From positions 1-64,000 of the forward strand of contig CAZVIJ010000002.1 in NCBI GenBank assembly GCA_964626735.1: a stretch of 64,000 nucleotides of DNA, read 5' to 3'. Position numbers and translations under genes: made by a program. Source of the DNA: CAZVIJ01 sp964626735 (GTDB lineage Bacteria > Patescibacteriota > Dojkabacteria > JAOAGR01). The notes beneath the pieces were generated by a model. The model was not told the DNA's origin and did no database searches. It saw nothing but the letters and a program-made list of their open reading frames with translations. Shown here one piece after another: positions 46,389 through 55,168 of the stretch. Each line of letters opens with the position of its first letter. The first letter of the stretch is position 1.

Positions 46389-47567
46389 TCAGCCGAAGAG
46401 CCTGAAATCCTCAATTTCGACTTCTTTTCCCTGATCAATCGCTTTTTTCGCTGCTCTTTCCACATAATCATCGTAGCTGCCCCAGTGATCACGTATATCT
46501 TTGTGAAATGTTGCTTGGGCGAATGAACGTGCATAATCCGTCGATATATCTTCGATGCTCGTCTTGCGAGTTAACGCTAGGATGAGGAGCGAGAACCGGT
46601 CGAGAAATTGTTTGAGGCCCATAAGGTCACCCGGCTGGTTTTTAGGGTTACCCGACGCAAGCACCCCATCCGATATTTCATCATTTTTGCACAGTTCTCC
46701 GAACAACGTAATGTTTTTCATTTTCAAGTTACCGTGCGTGATATTGCTGGCTAGCATACTATGGTAGTTTTCCCCCATTATCCGGCATAACTCTTTTACG
46801 AATTCGACGGCGAGCTGTACGACATCAGCCGACTTTATGCTCTCGGAGTCAACTTTTCTCCAAGTGCCGTGGGTAGATTGGTACCACTCCCGCTCATCGT
46901 ACTGCGAAAAGGCGATTACCAACCGCATCATACTTCGCAATTCACGCAGTTGCGTATTGCGGCGCGCATGTTCATCTTCGAGGACATCGATAATATCTTG
47001 CAGGGTAATCGGACAGACTCTTCCCCAAAGCGATTGGTGTATGGCAGTGTCGTGAAAACCTTTCTCCTTGAACCAATCGATATCTCGATCCTTTCCCTCA
47101 TCGAACAAGGATTCCGTAAACCATCCGCCGATCGGCAGCCAAGTACGGACGCCTCGTCCATCGAGGAATAATGAGTTATGCGCATCAACCCTTTGGTCTT
47201 CGTAACTGCGCAACCCGACCATACGCCCACCTTGTTCTTCATCGAGCACTATAAAAGGGGATTCGGCGTTGCCGATTCCTTCACGAACCAGCGAGCAGCA
47301 CCCAGTATTTTGCACGCGCAACGAATGCAGCGTCCTCTCCTTATGTTTCGGTCCCTGTTCGAACATCGTAAAGCAAGAATCGGTAGACCGTAGCGTAACA
47401 TAATAATCTTTGCCCTTTATCCGTCGTTCGGGTAAGAAATCGTCGAGCGAAACACATTGTATGGCATAATCACGAGGCTCGAACAAGAAATTGATGGCGG
47501 GGAACTCTCTATTGACCCGTATATCGGGCACGCTGCAGAGTTCAAGTTCATCTAATCGCAGTAACAT
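46389..47567 (-). CDS. Unknown protein with kinase-like catalytic loop, 392 aa
   Basis: The chosen start is MLLRLDELEL. Most of the protein matches nothing I know. Residues 277-285 (THGNLKMKN) copy the protein-kinase/aminoglycoside-kinase catalytic loop with Asn280 in place of the catalytic Asp. GDLMGLKQFLDRF (313-325) resembles subdomain IX. A kinase-fold protein, perhaps catalytically weak, is possible, but no N-lobe signature is clear. It starts 4 nt after the stop of the dockerin gene, so it is probably cotranscribed with it. Confidence 0.65.
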   Translation of the reverse strand: MLLRLDELELCSVPDIRVNREFPAINFLFEPRDYAIQCVSLDDFLPERRIKGKDYYVTLRSTDSCFTMFEQGPKHKERTLHSLRVQNTGCCSLVREGIGNAESPFIVLDEEQGGRMVGLRSYEDQRVDAHNSLFLDGRGVRTWLPIGGWFTESLFDEGKDRDIDWFKEKGFHDTAIHQSLWGRVCPITLQDIIDVLEDEHARRNTQLRELRSMMRLVIAFSQYDEREWYQSTHGTWRKVDSESIKSADVVQLAVEFVKELCRIMGENYHSMLASNITHGNLKMKNITLFGELCKNDEISDGVLASGNPKNQPGDLMGLKQFLDRFSLLILALTRKTSIEDISTDYARSFAQATFHKDIRDHWGSYDDYVERAAKKAIDQGKEVEIEDFRLFG

Positions 47568-47571
47568 TGTG

Positions 47572-49107
47572 CTACTTGAAGTTTCTCCTCCATATTTCAA
47601 AATCCATGAGCGTTATTTTGCCATCTATGTTGAAGTCGGAGGTTTTTGATGCGAGGATTCCAGTGTACTCTTGTCTGAACCGTTCGAAATCATTGAGGTT
47701 GATCGCCCCGTCGCAGTTGGCATCTCCCGTTTGTTTGAGTGGACAAGGATTAGTTGTTGGGGTCGGAACATTCGGTGCAGTCGGCGTTGGAATGCTTGTC
47801 GCGGTAGGAGCCGGAGTTTGGAGCGTTTTCAGCGTTACGTTCCATCGAATGTTGCCCTCAGCCGTATCGTCGAGGACAAGTATTCCGCCGGCGTTATTCG
47901 ATGGAGCCACCACCGTGTCAACGCTTCCGAAACCGGTTATGCCCAGTCTTCCATCATTGTAATGGTCGGCAATTATCCTGCCATACAGGTTATTCTTGCC
48001 TCCGCTCCAGGAAGGCTTGACCGAAAGGAAAAACGACTTATCCATCGGTCCCATCTGCCATTCGGTCGAGTAGTTGGATTCGCTGTATTGGGCAATGTAT
48101 TCGTCATCGGTAGAGCGGTATGTGTCGCAGTAATGGAGGTAATAGTAGCCGTCTTGATTTACATAGCAGCTTTGGTTGAAACTCGGTCCTTTCGCGACGT
48201 TCACGTCGGGGATGACCTTTACCATGTTGAGCGAGTGCAGACGAATATCATTCAGGCTCATTGAGCTGGTGCAATTTGTGTAGGTGTAGCATGCGCGGTT
48301 CGTAATCAGAAGAAGCCCGCCTGCATGTCCCTTAACGTTTGTCGGTGCTGAATTCCCTGCCTTGTCGGTTCCGCCAAGCGCCGTCGAAATAGTAAACGAA
48401 TCGGGAGTCGTAGTATACGTGATGGTAAATTTGAGTCTGCGTTCTTGATTGTTGACCGGGTCGGTATAGACCGTACTGAGGCTGCCGTTTACGAGCTGAG
48501 TCGAAGTTGAGAGCGTAGCACTGCCTTGATTGGTGGTAACCGTGGGCCGAACGCCGCTGTTCCGGTATGAATAGAACGACTTTCCCAGTTCCCGCCAAAT
48601 TTCGACATGAAGACCTCCGTAGCCGAACGGCGGATTAGCCCTGTCGAACCCCATTTGTATTTGCAGCATGCTTTTTAGGCCGCCTCCTCCCGTCGTCGTA
48701 TATCTCCATTCCTTGCTCGGATACGGCGTGCCGTTGTTGCCGTTGAATCCCCACAATCCGCGGATGATACCCGGCGCCGAAGTGTAGTCGATCCACGCGA
48801 TAAAATGGTTGTTGGCAACATACATATCGGTGCTTCGCATATTCGCAACGCCCGGTTGATGGAACGTGAAATACGCCGCATCAGTATTTGAAAGAACGTT
48901 ATTGATTGCAGCCACCGATGAGCGGGAGCAGTTTTGGACGGTAAAAAGGCCTCCTGCCTGATTGTTCGCCAGATAAAACGTTTCGTTCCTGCACTGGTTC
49001 GAAGCCGCCAAGGTAGGTGTCGCCAACGGATATATTCGAATGGCAAGGCCAACCACCACGATTATCGCGAGTAGTGCCGAAACCATCCGAACGCTAAGCC
49101 TTATCAT
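47572..49107 (-). CDS. Secreted dockerin-bearing protein, 511 aa
   Basis: An N-terminal signal anchor (about residues 8-35) precedes a beta-rich region with paired cysteines (ACYTYTNC, SCYVNQDGYYYLHYC). A Thr/Pro linker and a C-terminal dockerin-like module end the protein. The module has two Ca-loop helices: GDANCDGAINLNDFERFRQEY and DFNIDGKITLMDFEIWRRNFK (each shown in part). Dockerins bind cohesins or similar partners outside the cell, but no cohesin is seen in the window. The main domain is unassigned. TATGAT lies 8 nt before the ATG. Confidence 0.85.
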   Translation of the reverse strand: MIRLSVRMVSALLAIIVVVGLAIRIYPLATPTLAASNQCRNETFYLANNQAGGLFTVQNCSRSSVAAINNVLSNTDAAYFTFHQPGVANMRSTDMYVANNHFIAWIDYTSAPGIIRGLWGFNGNNGTPYPSKEWRYTTTGGGGLKSMLQIQMGFDRANPPFGYGGLHVEIWRELGKSFYSYRNSGVRPTVTTNQGSATLSTSTQLVNGSLSTVYTDPVNNQERRLKFTITYTTTPDSFTISTALGGTDKAGNSAPTNVKGHAGGLLLITNRACYTYTNCTSSMSLNDIRLHSLNMVKVIPDVNVAKGPSFNQSCYVNQDGYYYLHYCDTYRSTDDEYIAQYSESNYSTEWQMGPMDKSFFLSVKPSWSGGKNNLYGRIIADHYNDGRLGITGFGSVDTVVAPSNNAGGILVLDDTAEGNIRWNVTLKTLQTPAPTATSIPTPTAPNVPTPTTNPCPLKQTGDANCDGAINLNDFERFRQEYTGILASKTSDFNIDGKITLMDFEIWRRNFK

Positions 49108-49115
49108 ATGCCCCC

Positions 49116-49121
49116 ATCATA
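49116..49121 (-). promoter_or_regulatory. -10 box TATGAT
   Basis: It ends 8 nt before ATG 49107. Confidence 0.5.
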
Positions 49122-49126
49122 TCACC

Positions 49127-49754
49127 TTAATCGGCAAGTTCGAAATTGCGTATGCGTGCCGGGCTAAGGACTACTGCTTGTGGGAGCAGCTTTTCAAAAT
49201 GGGTAAAAGACTTTCTTCTTTTTTTGAGCCTTCCTAAGGAGATATGGTTATCGATTTTTTCGGGGAGCAAATGATAGAACGGCTTGCAGTCGAAGATAAA
49301 GTCTTCAGGATTTTGTATGCCAAGCTCGCCAAGAAATCCGACTAATTCACGATAAATCCGAACTTGTGTACGCTCCAAAATACGGCTCGTTGAGCGAAAC
49401 GCCAACGACCGTTCCATCTCTTCCATAACCTGATATAGATGCAGGTCTAGTGGTAATTGGACGAGGTATGATTTGTCGTAACGCGGCGAGAAAGGCAGTG
49501 AAGTACTGTAGGAATTCATCAAAGTTAAGTGTAATCTTTCTTGCGAACCAACGTTCGTAGAGTAGATCCGGCTCGCCGAAATGGCTTATGGTGAGGTGCC
49601 AACGTTTACTCGGAATCGGCTCGAAATCGGGAATTTCCTCCGCAATTGTTTTTTGCAGCTGTATCAGGGATTCGCTTTCATAAACCTCGCATGCAATGTA
49701 GATTTTTCTGAACCGCTTGCCGTCCTTTAGGAAGCCATACACATTGTTCGTCAT
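49127..49754 (-). pseudogene. 2H phosphoesterase (LigT/2'-5' RNA ligase-like), frameshifted
   Basis: The two halves lie in different frames. The first (from ATG 49754) holds the HLT motif in WHLTISHFG, and the second holds DNHISLGRLKK. Together they give the two H-x-T/S motifs of the 2H superfamily and a normal length of about 208 aa. The break lies near 49490-49510, around the overlapping reads FTAFLAAL and LPFSPRYDKSY, and a single-base change would repair it. It is either a recent pseudogene or a sequence error. The ATG overlaps the stop of the upstream Zn-ribbon gene (ATGA), so the pair was translationally coupled. Confidence 0.75.
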
Positions 49755-50938
49755 CCGCATCGTTCGAGTAGGATAAAACAATTGCCGCAAAATGCACGGT
49801 TCCCGCCGAATGGCCTGAGGGAGTACTGTCTGCAATGTTTGCATTTCACCCAACGAGGACCTTTTCCGTCTTGCGGTACTGCAGCCTCTAGGGCTTTATG
49901 CTCCGTATCGTCTTCGTCTTCCCCGTACGTTCCGCAAGCACCGCTTACTTTTTTCGGGTTGTGCGTCCATTTGCCGTCGATATTCATTTCCTTGACTCTC
50001 ATGTGATAGCGGTTTTGCCACATATAGTCGAATTTGTTTACGATATTGTTGAACTCGCCCTTCAAGACGGGTGGAGCTGCAAACTGAAAAACCCGATCGA
50101 TATAATTTTGGATGTCGCCTTCTTCGCTAAGGCGATCGATAATTTCCCCGAACAGTTTCGTGTCCGCTTCGGGGTCGCCGAGCATTTCTTTAATTGCCAA
50201 ATGCTCCGGCCTGCCTATAAAGTATCGGACGCCCGATATTTCGTACATGATTCGATCGATCGCTTCGACCATTTTTTGCGGAGTCATAATTCCTGCCGAG
50301 GCATACTGCTCCCATCTTTGTCCCGCTTCCCTTCTCGTAATCACCGGATTCCTGATGAGGTCGAGTTCGGATTGAGCGTTGAGTAGCTCGCCGTTGAAAA
50401 ACGAGGCAAGCTTTTTCATCTCATCGAGCGCTTGTTCAACAGTTTGATCTTCCCGATGCGGAATCGTCAGCCTGGTGGCCATTGCGTAATTCGGCCCTAA
50501 TCGTTGGCCGATTTCTACCATAGTAACGTTGCTCATGCTGCCGGTAGTCGGGGAGATCATCACCCATGAGAAATTGTCTTGTCTGAGCATCATCCATGTT
50601 TGGAGCGTTTGCACCTCATCGACTTCTGCTTGCGCCCGATAGTTATAGACGGGGTCTTCGAGATCTTTCCCGTACAGAACCTCGAGCGGCTCATTGGGAA
50701 AATCGAGCGAGTACAATTTCCCCCCTTGCATATGCATAGCATAAGGTCTGGTAATAGGGAGGCCGACGCGCTCACCGAGAAAAGAAATAACGTTGGCTTC
50801 TACGACTTGGGGTGAGACGCCTTCAAGCGCTTTGCGAAGCTCCTTGCTGAAATCGTACGCATTCGGCTGATGCTCGGCTCGAATCGCAATCTGCGTAATC
50901 GGGGCGTCGTCGTATAGCGTTGTTGTTGGGGCGTACAT
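49751..50938 (-). CDS. Unknown protein with C-terminal zinc ribbon, 395 aa
   Basis: I choose ATG 50938 (MYAPTTTLYDD). The body is soluble and mixed alpha/beta with no motif I recognise. The C-terminus has a treble-clef-like zinc ribbon, VKCKHCRQYSLRPFGGNRAFCGNC. A first CG pair (SGACGTYGEDEDD) and an acidic stretch precede it. It is coupled to the 2H phosphoesterase gene downstream, which suggests a shared RNA or nucleotide role (inference). It is divergent from the metallophosphoesterase at 51088. Confidence 0.72.
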   Translation of the reverse strand: MYAPTTTLYDDAPITQIAIRAEHQPNAYDFSKELRKALEGVSPQVVEANVISFLGERVGLPITRPYAMHMQGGKLYSLDFPNEPLEVLYGKDLEDPVYNYRAQAEVDEVQTLQTWMMLRQDNFSWVMISPTTGSMSNVTMVEIGQRLGPNYAMATRLTIPHREDQTVEQALDEMKKLASFFNGELLNAQSELDLIRNPVITRREAGQRWEQYASAGIMTPQKMVEAIDRIMYEISGVRYFIGRPEHLAIKEMLGDPEADTKLFGEIIDRLSEEGDIQNYIDRVFQFAAPPVLKGEFNNIVNKFDYMWQNRYHMRVKEMNIDGKWTHNPKKVSGACGTYGEDEDDTEHKALEAAVPQDGKGPRWVKCKHCRQYSLRPFGGNRAFCGNCFILLERCG

Positions 50939-51023
50939 GGTATTCTGCTCGGAATCGCCTGAACCAAGGGATCGGACTTTTACCGTTGCGGCACAGTGCG
51001 GGAATTTCACCCGGCTTCACTTC

Positions 51024-51053
51024 TTGGTCAAGTTTTGCGAAACATGTTACAAA
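51024..51053 (+). promoter_or_regulatory. Conventional sigma-70-type promoter
   Basis: TTGGTC and an extended -10 (TGTTACAAA, ending 51053) are separated by 18 nt. They predict a leader of about 30 nt before 51088, with AAAGGTGAT (51070-51078) as ribosome-binding site. Confidence 0.55.
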
Positions 51054-51087
51054 ATTTCTGCATTCGTTCAAAGGTGATATATTCCTC

Positions 51088-51654
51088 ATGGTACCAATGA
51101 AAATTCTAGCAATTGCGGATCGTCCGCCTAAACGACCAATACGCGATATCCTGGCGGAAAACTCGATTGACCTCATCGTAACGCTCGGCGACTTGGAATG
51201 GGGCGAACTGAGCGAACTCGAAGCTATCGACGATATTCCGAAAATCGGCGTATACGGCAATCATTGCAGCAAGAACTACTTCGAGCCGTTAGGTATCGAA
51301 AACATGCACTTGTCGACAAAAAAGTTCGGAGGTCTCGTGTTCGGAGGATTTGAAGGATGCGTCCGGTACAAAAAATCGACCGCCGCGATGTATACGCAAG
51401 AGGAGGCGGTCGAGATGATGCAGGACTTTCCCGCAGTCGATGTTTTTCTAGCGCATTGCCCGCCCTATCATGTAAATGACGGCGAAGACTTGCCGCATGA
51501 AGGATTTGTGGCTTTCAATAAATATATCGACGAGAAAAAGCCCCGGTATTTCCTGCATGGGCATACCTATCCGAAAGAAGAATCGTTAATTCGAAACTAT
51601 CTGGGGTCAACGATCATGTACATCCACGAAGATACTATTATCGAGATTTCTTAA
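51088..51654 (+). CDS. Metallophosphoesterase (calcineurin-like), 188 aa
   Basis: Starting at MVPMKILAIADRPP, with a good Shine-Dalgarno 9 nt before the ATG, the protein shows a reduced motif set: ADRP in place of D-x-H, TLGDLEW, VYGNHC, LAHCPPYHV and LHGHTYPK. The altered first motif (Arg and Pro where Asp-x-His is usual) and absence of the normal first His make the substrate and activity uncertain. ATG 51097 is a second possible start. Its last 17 bp overlap the convergent VOC gene. Confidence 0.8.
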   Translation: MVPMKILAIADRPPKRPIRDILAENSIDLIVTLGDLEWGELSELEAIDDIPKIGVYGNHCSKNYFEPLGIENMHLSTKKFGGLVFGGFEGCVRYKKSTAAMYTQEEAVEMMQDFPAVDVFLAHCPPYHVNDGEDLPHEGFVAFNKYIDEKKPRYFLHGHTYPKEESLIRNYLGSTIMYIHEDTIIEIS

Positions 51655-52474
51655 GGATAATAAGCGTATCCCAGGGATCGCGGATATGAATCTCGGACTC
51701 GCTCACGCGATCGAAGGTATAGCTGCCGTTTTGGAGCCCTTTCAGCACTTCGTTAAAAAGAGGCTCATCTCGATACGCGATCGTGAACGAAGCAAGTCCG
51801 CTTCTCCCTTCCCGACGCCGCTGCGCTCCAAAACTTTCCCACGTATTCATGCCGATGTGGTGATGGTACGTATCGCGGGATACGAAAAGCACGGAACGAT
51901 CAATAAACATTATCTCAAATCGAAGCGTATCGGCGTAGAATTGTTTGGCGAGCGAAACATCGCCTATTTTCAAATGAATATGGCCGACTTTCACGGTACC
52001 GTCTTTTTCAGGCGTTTCGATATGGTCGGATACAAACTTTCCGGTATCGAGCGGTAAGCTTCCCATCACGGGAATTCCGCCGTCAAATTGCCATTCGGAT
52101 CTCGGACGGTCAAAGTAAAGTTCAACGCCGTTCCCTTCCGGGTCGTGGAAATAAAATGCTTCCGTCGCAAGATGATCGGCACTCCCCTCGTAAAGTTGCG
52201 GCATCGTTTGGTATATCCGTACAATTGCTTCGGCAAGATTGCGACGTGAGCCGAAAACGAATGCGGTATGGTATAAGCCTGCCTCATCGAAACGGGGACG
52301 TACCGCATCTTTTTGAAGCACAAGCTCGAGTAGCGCTTGATCACCGTAACCGAGCATAGCCTTCCCGGCATCGGAAGTTACGACGTGAAGTCCGACCATA
52401 TCTCGGTAAAAAGCCACTACCGGTTCGAGATTTTGAACGACGAGCGTAACGCAATCTATATCGAGTGATTCCAT
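51638..52474 (-). CDS. VOC-family protein (catechol 2,3-dioxygenase/CatE-like)
   Basis: The 278-aa protein has two tandem glyoxalase/VOC modules. It opens with IDCVTLVVQNLEPVVAFYRDMVGL and has the substrate-pocket ATEAFYFHDPEGNGVELYF. The second half repeats the fold (VGHIHLKIGDVSLAKQFYADTLRF, TYHHHIGMNTWES), with His and Glu at the usual metal positions. This two-module plan is that of CatE-type extradiol dioxygenases; the substrate is unknown. It overlaps the upstream gene by one base (TAATG), so they form one operon. Confidence 0.88.
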   Translation of the reverse strand: MESLDIDCVTLVVQNLEPVVAFYRDMVGLHVVTSDAGKAMLGYGDQALLELVLQKDAVRPRFDEAGLYHTAFVFGSRRNLAEAIVRIYQTMPQLYEGSADHLATEAFYFHDPEGNGVELYFDRPRSEWQFDGGIPVMGSLPLDTGKFVSDHIETPEKDGTVKVGHIHLKIGDVSLAKQFYADTLRFEIMFIDRSVLFVSRDTYHHHIGMNTWESFGAQRRREGRSGLASFTIAYRDEPLFNEVLKGLQNGSYTFDRVSESEIHIRDPWDTLIILKKSR

Positions 52475-53508
52475 TATTGTTTAATCGCGGGAACTTGAAT
52501 ATTATTCGCATCAAGAACAGAAAAGTAATGTTCTCTAATTCTGCTTTGTGCTGAAGTGATTTTTGCCCGATTGCTTTCTCCATCCAGCTCACTGACCTTA
52601 AACGGCGGCGCGATATTGATGAGCAAATCTTTCTCGCTGCCATCTTCCAGCGTCAATACCGTAATTTGCCTGACCGGCTTATTCACTTGCAGGCTTGCCA
52701 GAAGCGGTCCGATAGCGACGCGACTTCCCGCCTCGCCACGAAGATCGTCGTGGGGAACTCGTCCACCATTCCAAAATGCGCAGACGTCGAAGGCGAAGCT
52801 TCCGATTGCCATGCGTTCGATCATTCTCTTATTGATTTCTGCCCGCCTGGCCTCGTTTCCCGCGAGCTTTCTATGCTGCTTGGTAATCGCCAATAAGGGA
52901 ACATATCCGAATGCTTTCGCCAACCATTCGAGGCCGGAAAACGGCAGGCCGATTACCGGCAGCCTATTTTTCTTCACCGCGATCGCGAACCGTCCTTTGA
53001 ACTCGTCGAGCACCATGACAGCCTCCACGACTTCTGCAAACAGTTTGCTGCCGTCATGCGGTCCGAATAGGTTGAACATTCTGCCTTCGAGATGCTCCCT
53101 CCCTTCAACCTTAATATCCCGATAATTCTGGCGATTCATCCACCACTGGCCTACCAGCCTTTGCGCCATCGACCTTCTCCACCCGCCGATAGTATTCGGT
53201 CCGAAGGTGGCAAGCGCTTGAGAAGTTAGCTTCCTGTTGTGAAGAACGCACTCGTCCATGCGTGACTTCGCCTCGTTTGTCGGTTGAGATAGCTGATCGG
53301 TAATCGAAGTCACACCCGCGGTGTCGGAGTCGACCATGCATTCGATAGAGGATTGCGTATGCAAATATGAACTCATGTCTTCTCCTAGCGCTTGTAAAAG
53401 TTCATGTCTACGTGCCATCAGGTCACCCAAAGGACATGATTCGACACAGGGTATTTCGTTGCCGTAAGGATCTAAACTGAATTGGCAACCGGGAAACGAA
53501 GCTGACAT
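52474..53508 (-). CDS. Hypothetical protein, 344 aa (weak acyltransferase resemblance)
   Basis: The first 35 residues contain spaced cysteines (PGCQFSL, IPCVESCPLG). A later region, FGPHDGSKLF (about residue 150) with KGRFAIAVKKNRLP and LPFSGLEWLAKAFG, weakly resembles lysophospholipid acyltransferases (H-x4-D, then F-x-x-K, E-x-x-R). The HX4D motif is not canonical, so I call it only a possibility. It is soluble and has no signal peptide. It is in one operon with the VOC gene. Confidence 0.65.
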   Translation of the reverse strand: MSASFPGCQFSLDPYGNEIPCVESCPLGDLMARRHELLQALGEDMSSYLHTQSSIECMVDSDTAGVTSITDQLSQPTNEAKSRMDECVLHNRKLTSQALATFGPNTIGGWRRSMAQRLVGQWWMNRQNYRDIKVEGREHLEGRMFNLFGPHDGSKLFAEVVEAVMVLDEFKGRFAIAVKKNRLPVIGLPFSGLEWLAKAFGYVPLLAITKQHRKLAGNEARRAEINKRMIERMAIGSFAFDVCAFWNGGRVPHDDLRGEAGSRVAIGPLLASLQVNKPVRQITVLTLEDGSEKDLLINIAPPFKVSELDGESNRAKITSAQSRIREHYFSVLDANNIQVPAIKQ

Positions 53509-53539
53509 ACCAGTAGTATAGTAAAACGGTAGGTAAAGC

Positions 53540-54310
53540 TTAAGCGGCTGCGTTTTGCGGTTCCTTTGCGTGTTCCTTATGGCTTATCTTGTCCTCGAGG
53601 CTTCGGACGGCATCCTTCGCCTGATCGCATGAGAGCTCCTCGAAATCATGAAGGTCGTATTTGATTTCCACTGTCTCCTTCGTCTTCAACTCGTCAAGAC
53701 CTAATTTCTTTCCGAGGTCGAGAATCTGCTTCTTGAGCTTTTTCAGTTCCTTCTCCTCTCCACCGTCGATAAACAAGTTCGGATTAACCGGCGGCTCGAT
53801 ATTCTCGTTTCCGACCTCCTCTTGCGTAACCATTCCTGAGATGCTGAACGCCCGTTTCAACGCAAAAACTTCAGCGACCTTGATAAGCATCGCCGAAGGG
53901 TATTTTTGCCATATAAATGAATTCTGCCGGTATTCGTTGAACTTCACCTCGGAACGGAACGAATGCGACATGTCTTTTCGCCAGACCTCAGCCCATGCTT
54001 TCATGAGATTTCCCTCTTGGTCTTCAACCGTACCGCTCTGCATTCCATCGAACTGTCCCGATCGGTGCGCGATGGCCAGATACCCGTCGCGGCTTGTCAT
54101 TATTAAGGGGTTCTCGTTGGGATTTCGCTTTATAAACCAAATTTCTTTAAGCAGCGGATCAAGATGGTACTTGTTCGCGATATGGACAAGCAGTTTGAAT
54201 TCAGCCTCGGTGGCACCTTTTGCTGCAACCGCCTTTGCCATATCGTATTCGTCCTTGCCTATAACCAAATTTTCCTCGTTATTCTTTGCTGTTTTTTCTT
54301 TCGTTGCCAT
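53540..54310 (-). CDS. RecT/Bet-family single-strand annealing recombinase
   Basis: The 256-aa protein has the family core: FKLLVHIANKYHLDPLLKEIWFIKRN, the DG motif TSRDGYLAIAHRSGQFDGM, and the helix SAMLIKVAEVFALKRAFSISG that forms the oligomer. The N-terminus is Lys/Glu-rich and the C-terminal tail is acidic and charged. RecT anneals complementary single strands in phage and some bacterial recombination systems. Here it follows an exonuclease III gene by 53 bp and has no phage genes around it. TACAAT lies 5 nt before the ATG. Confidence 0.9.
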   Translation of the reverse strand: MATKEKTAKNNEENLVIGKDEYDMAKAVAAKGATEAEFKLLVHIANKYHLDPLLKEIWFIKRNPNENPLIMTSRDGYLAIAHRSGQFDGMQSGTVEDQEGNLMKAWAEVWRKDMSHSFRSEVKFNEYRQNSFIWQKYPSAMLIKVAEVFALKRAFSISGMVTQEEVGNENIEPPVNPNLFIDGGEEKELKKLKKQILDLGKKLGLDELKTKETVEIKYDLHDFEELSCDQAKDAVRSLEDKISHKEHAKEPQNAAA

Positions 54311-54315
54311 GCGTA

Positions 54316-54321
54316 ATTGTA
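54316..54321 (-). promoter_or_regulatory. -10 box TACAAT
   Basis: It ends 5 nt before ATG 54310. Confidence 0.55.
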
Positions 54322-54363
54322 TGAATGCAAATATATAGTGTTATATGATTGCATTCGCATACG

Positions 54364-55134
54364 CTACAACTCAATCTCGAGCACGACCGGGCAGTGATCC
54401 GAACCCATTACATCCATCAATAACCTCGAGTCGGTCGCCTTGTCTTGTAACTGTTCCGATACGAAGAAGTAGTCGATTCTCCAACCGACGTTCCTAAGCC
54501 GCGCCCTCGTAATCTGGTCCCAGTACGAATACTGGTTCGGCTCGTCGGGGTGGAACTTCCTGAAAATATCGACGTATCCCGCGTTGATGAAGTTATCGAC
54601 CCAATCGCGTTCGATCTGCATGAATCCGGAAACGTTCATGTTTTCCTTCGGCCGCGCCAGGTCGATTTCCGTATGTGCCGTGTTGACGTCACCGCAAAAG
54701 ATAACCGGCTTGTCTTGCTCGAGTCGCTGGATAAGCTTGAGGAAATGGTCGTAGAATTCGAGCTTGTATTTCAGTCGATCGTCGCCCCTGCCGCCATTCG
54801 GGAAGTACACGTTGAAATAATGGAAATTCTCGAATTCAAGATGGTTGATCCTACCCTCGTTCCTGAAAATCGGGTCATCGTTGTGATCAAGATACGCAAT
54901 CGGCTTGAGTTTCGTGTAGACGGCGACCCCGCTATACCCTTTCTTTTCTCCCTCAGACCAATACGACTCATACCCTTCGCGATCCAGGATGCCGTCGTGG
55001 AGCTGGATTTTATGCGCTTTGGTCTCCTGGAGGCCGTAAATATCGGCGTCCTCCTGGGCCATAAATTCGAAAAGCCCTTTTTTCTCTGCGGCGCGAATGC
55101 CATTGACGTTCCACGATATGAGTTTCAGTTTCAT
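54364..55134 (-). CDS. xth: Exodeoxyribonuclease III / AP endonuclease
   Basis: The 256-aa protein has the complete EEP nuclease set: ISWNVNGIRA, LQETKAH, NVYFPNGG, FCGDVNTAH, WRIDYFFVS and GSDHCPVVL. The active-site Asn, Glu, Asp and His positions all read as expected. Family role: cleavage at abasic sites and 3'-5' degradation of duplex DNA. Length is normal. The extended -10 TGGTATCAT ends 6 nt before the ATG. Confidence 0.95.
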   Translation of the reverse strand: MKLKLISWNVNGIRAAEKKGLFEFMAQEDADIYGLQETKAHKIQLHDGILDREGYESYWSEGEKKGYSGVAVYTKLKPIAYLDHNDDPIFRNEGRINHLEFENFHYFNVYFPNGGRGDDRLKYKLEFYDHFLKLIQRLEQDKPVIFCGDVNTAHTEIDLARPKENMNVSGFMQIERDWVDNFINAGYVDIFRKFHPDEPNQYSYWDQITRARLRNVGWRIDYFFVSEQLQDKATDSRLLMDVMGSDHCPVVLEIEL

Positions 55135-55140
55135 GCAACG

Positions 55141-55149
55141 ATGATACCA
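55141..55149 (-). promoter_or_regulatory. Extended -10 TGGTATCAT
   Basis: It ends 6 nt before ATG 55134. Confidence 0.6.
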
Positions 55150-55168
55150 AAAAATGATCCGGGAACGA

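Noticed and set aside
53540..55134. Prophage remnant around RecT
   Set aside because: Flanking genes (exonuclease III, hypothetical, HD, VOC) are not phage genes and no attachment repeats were seen.
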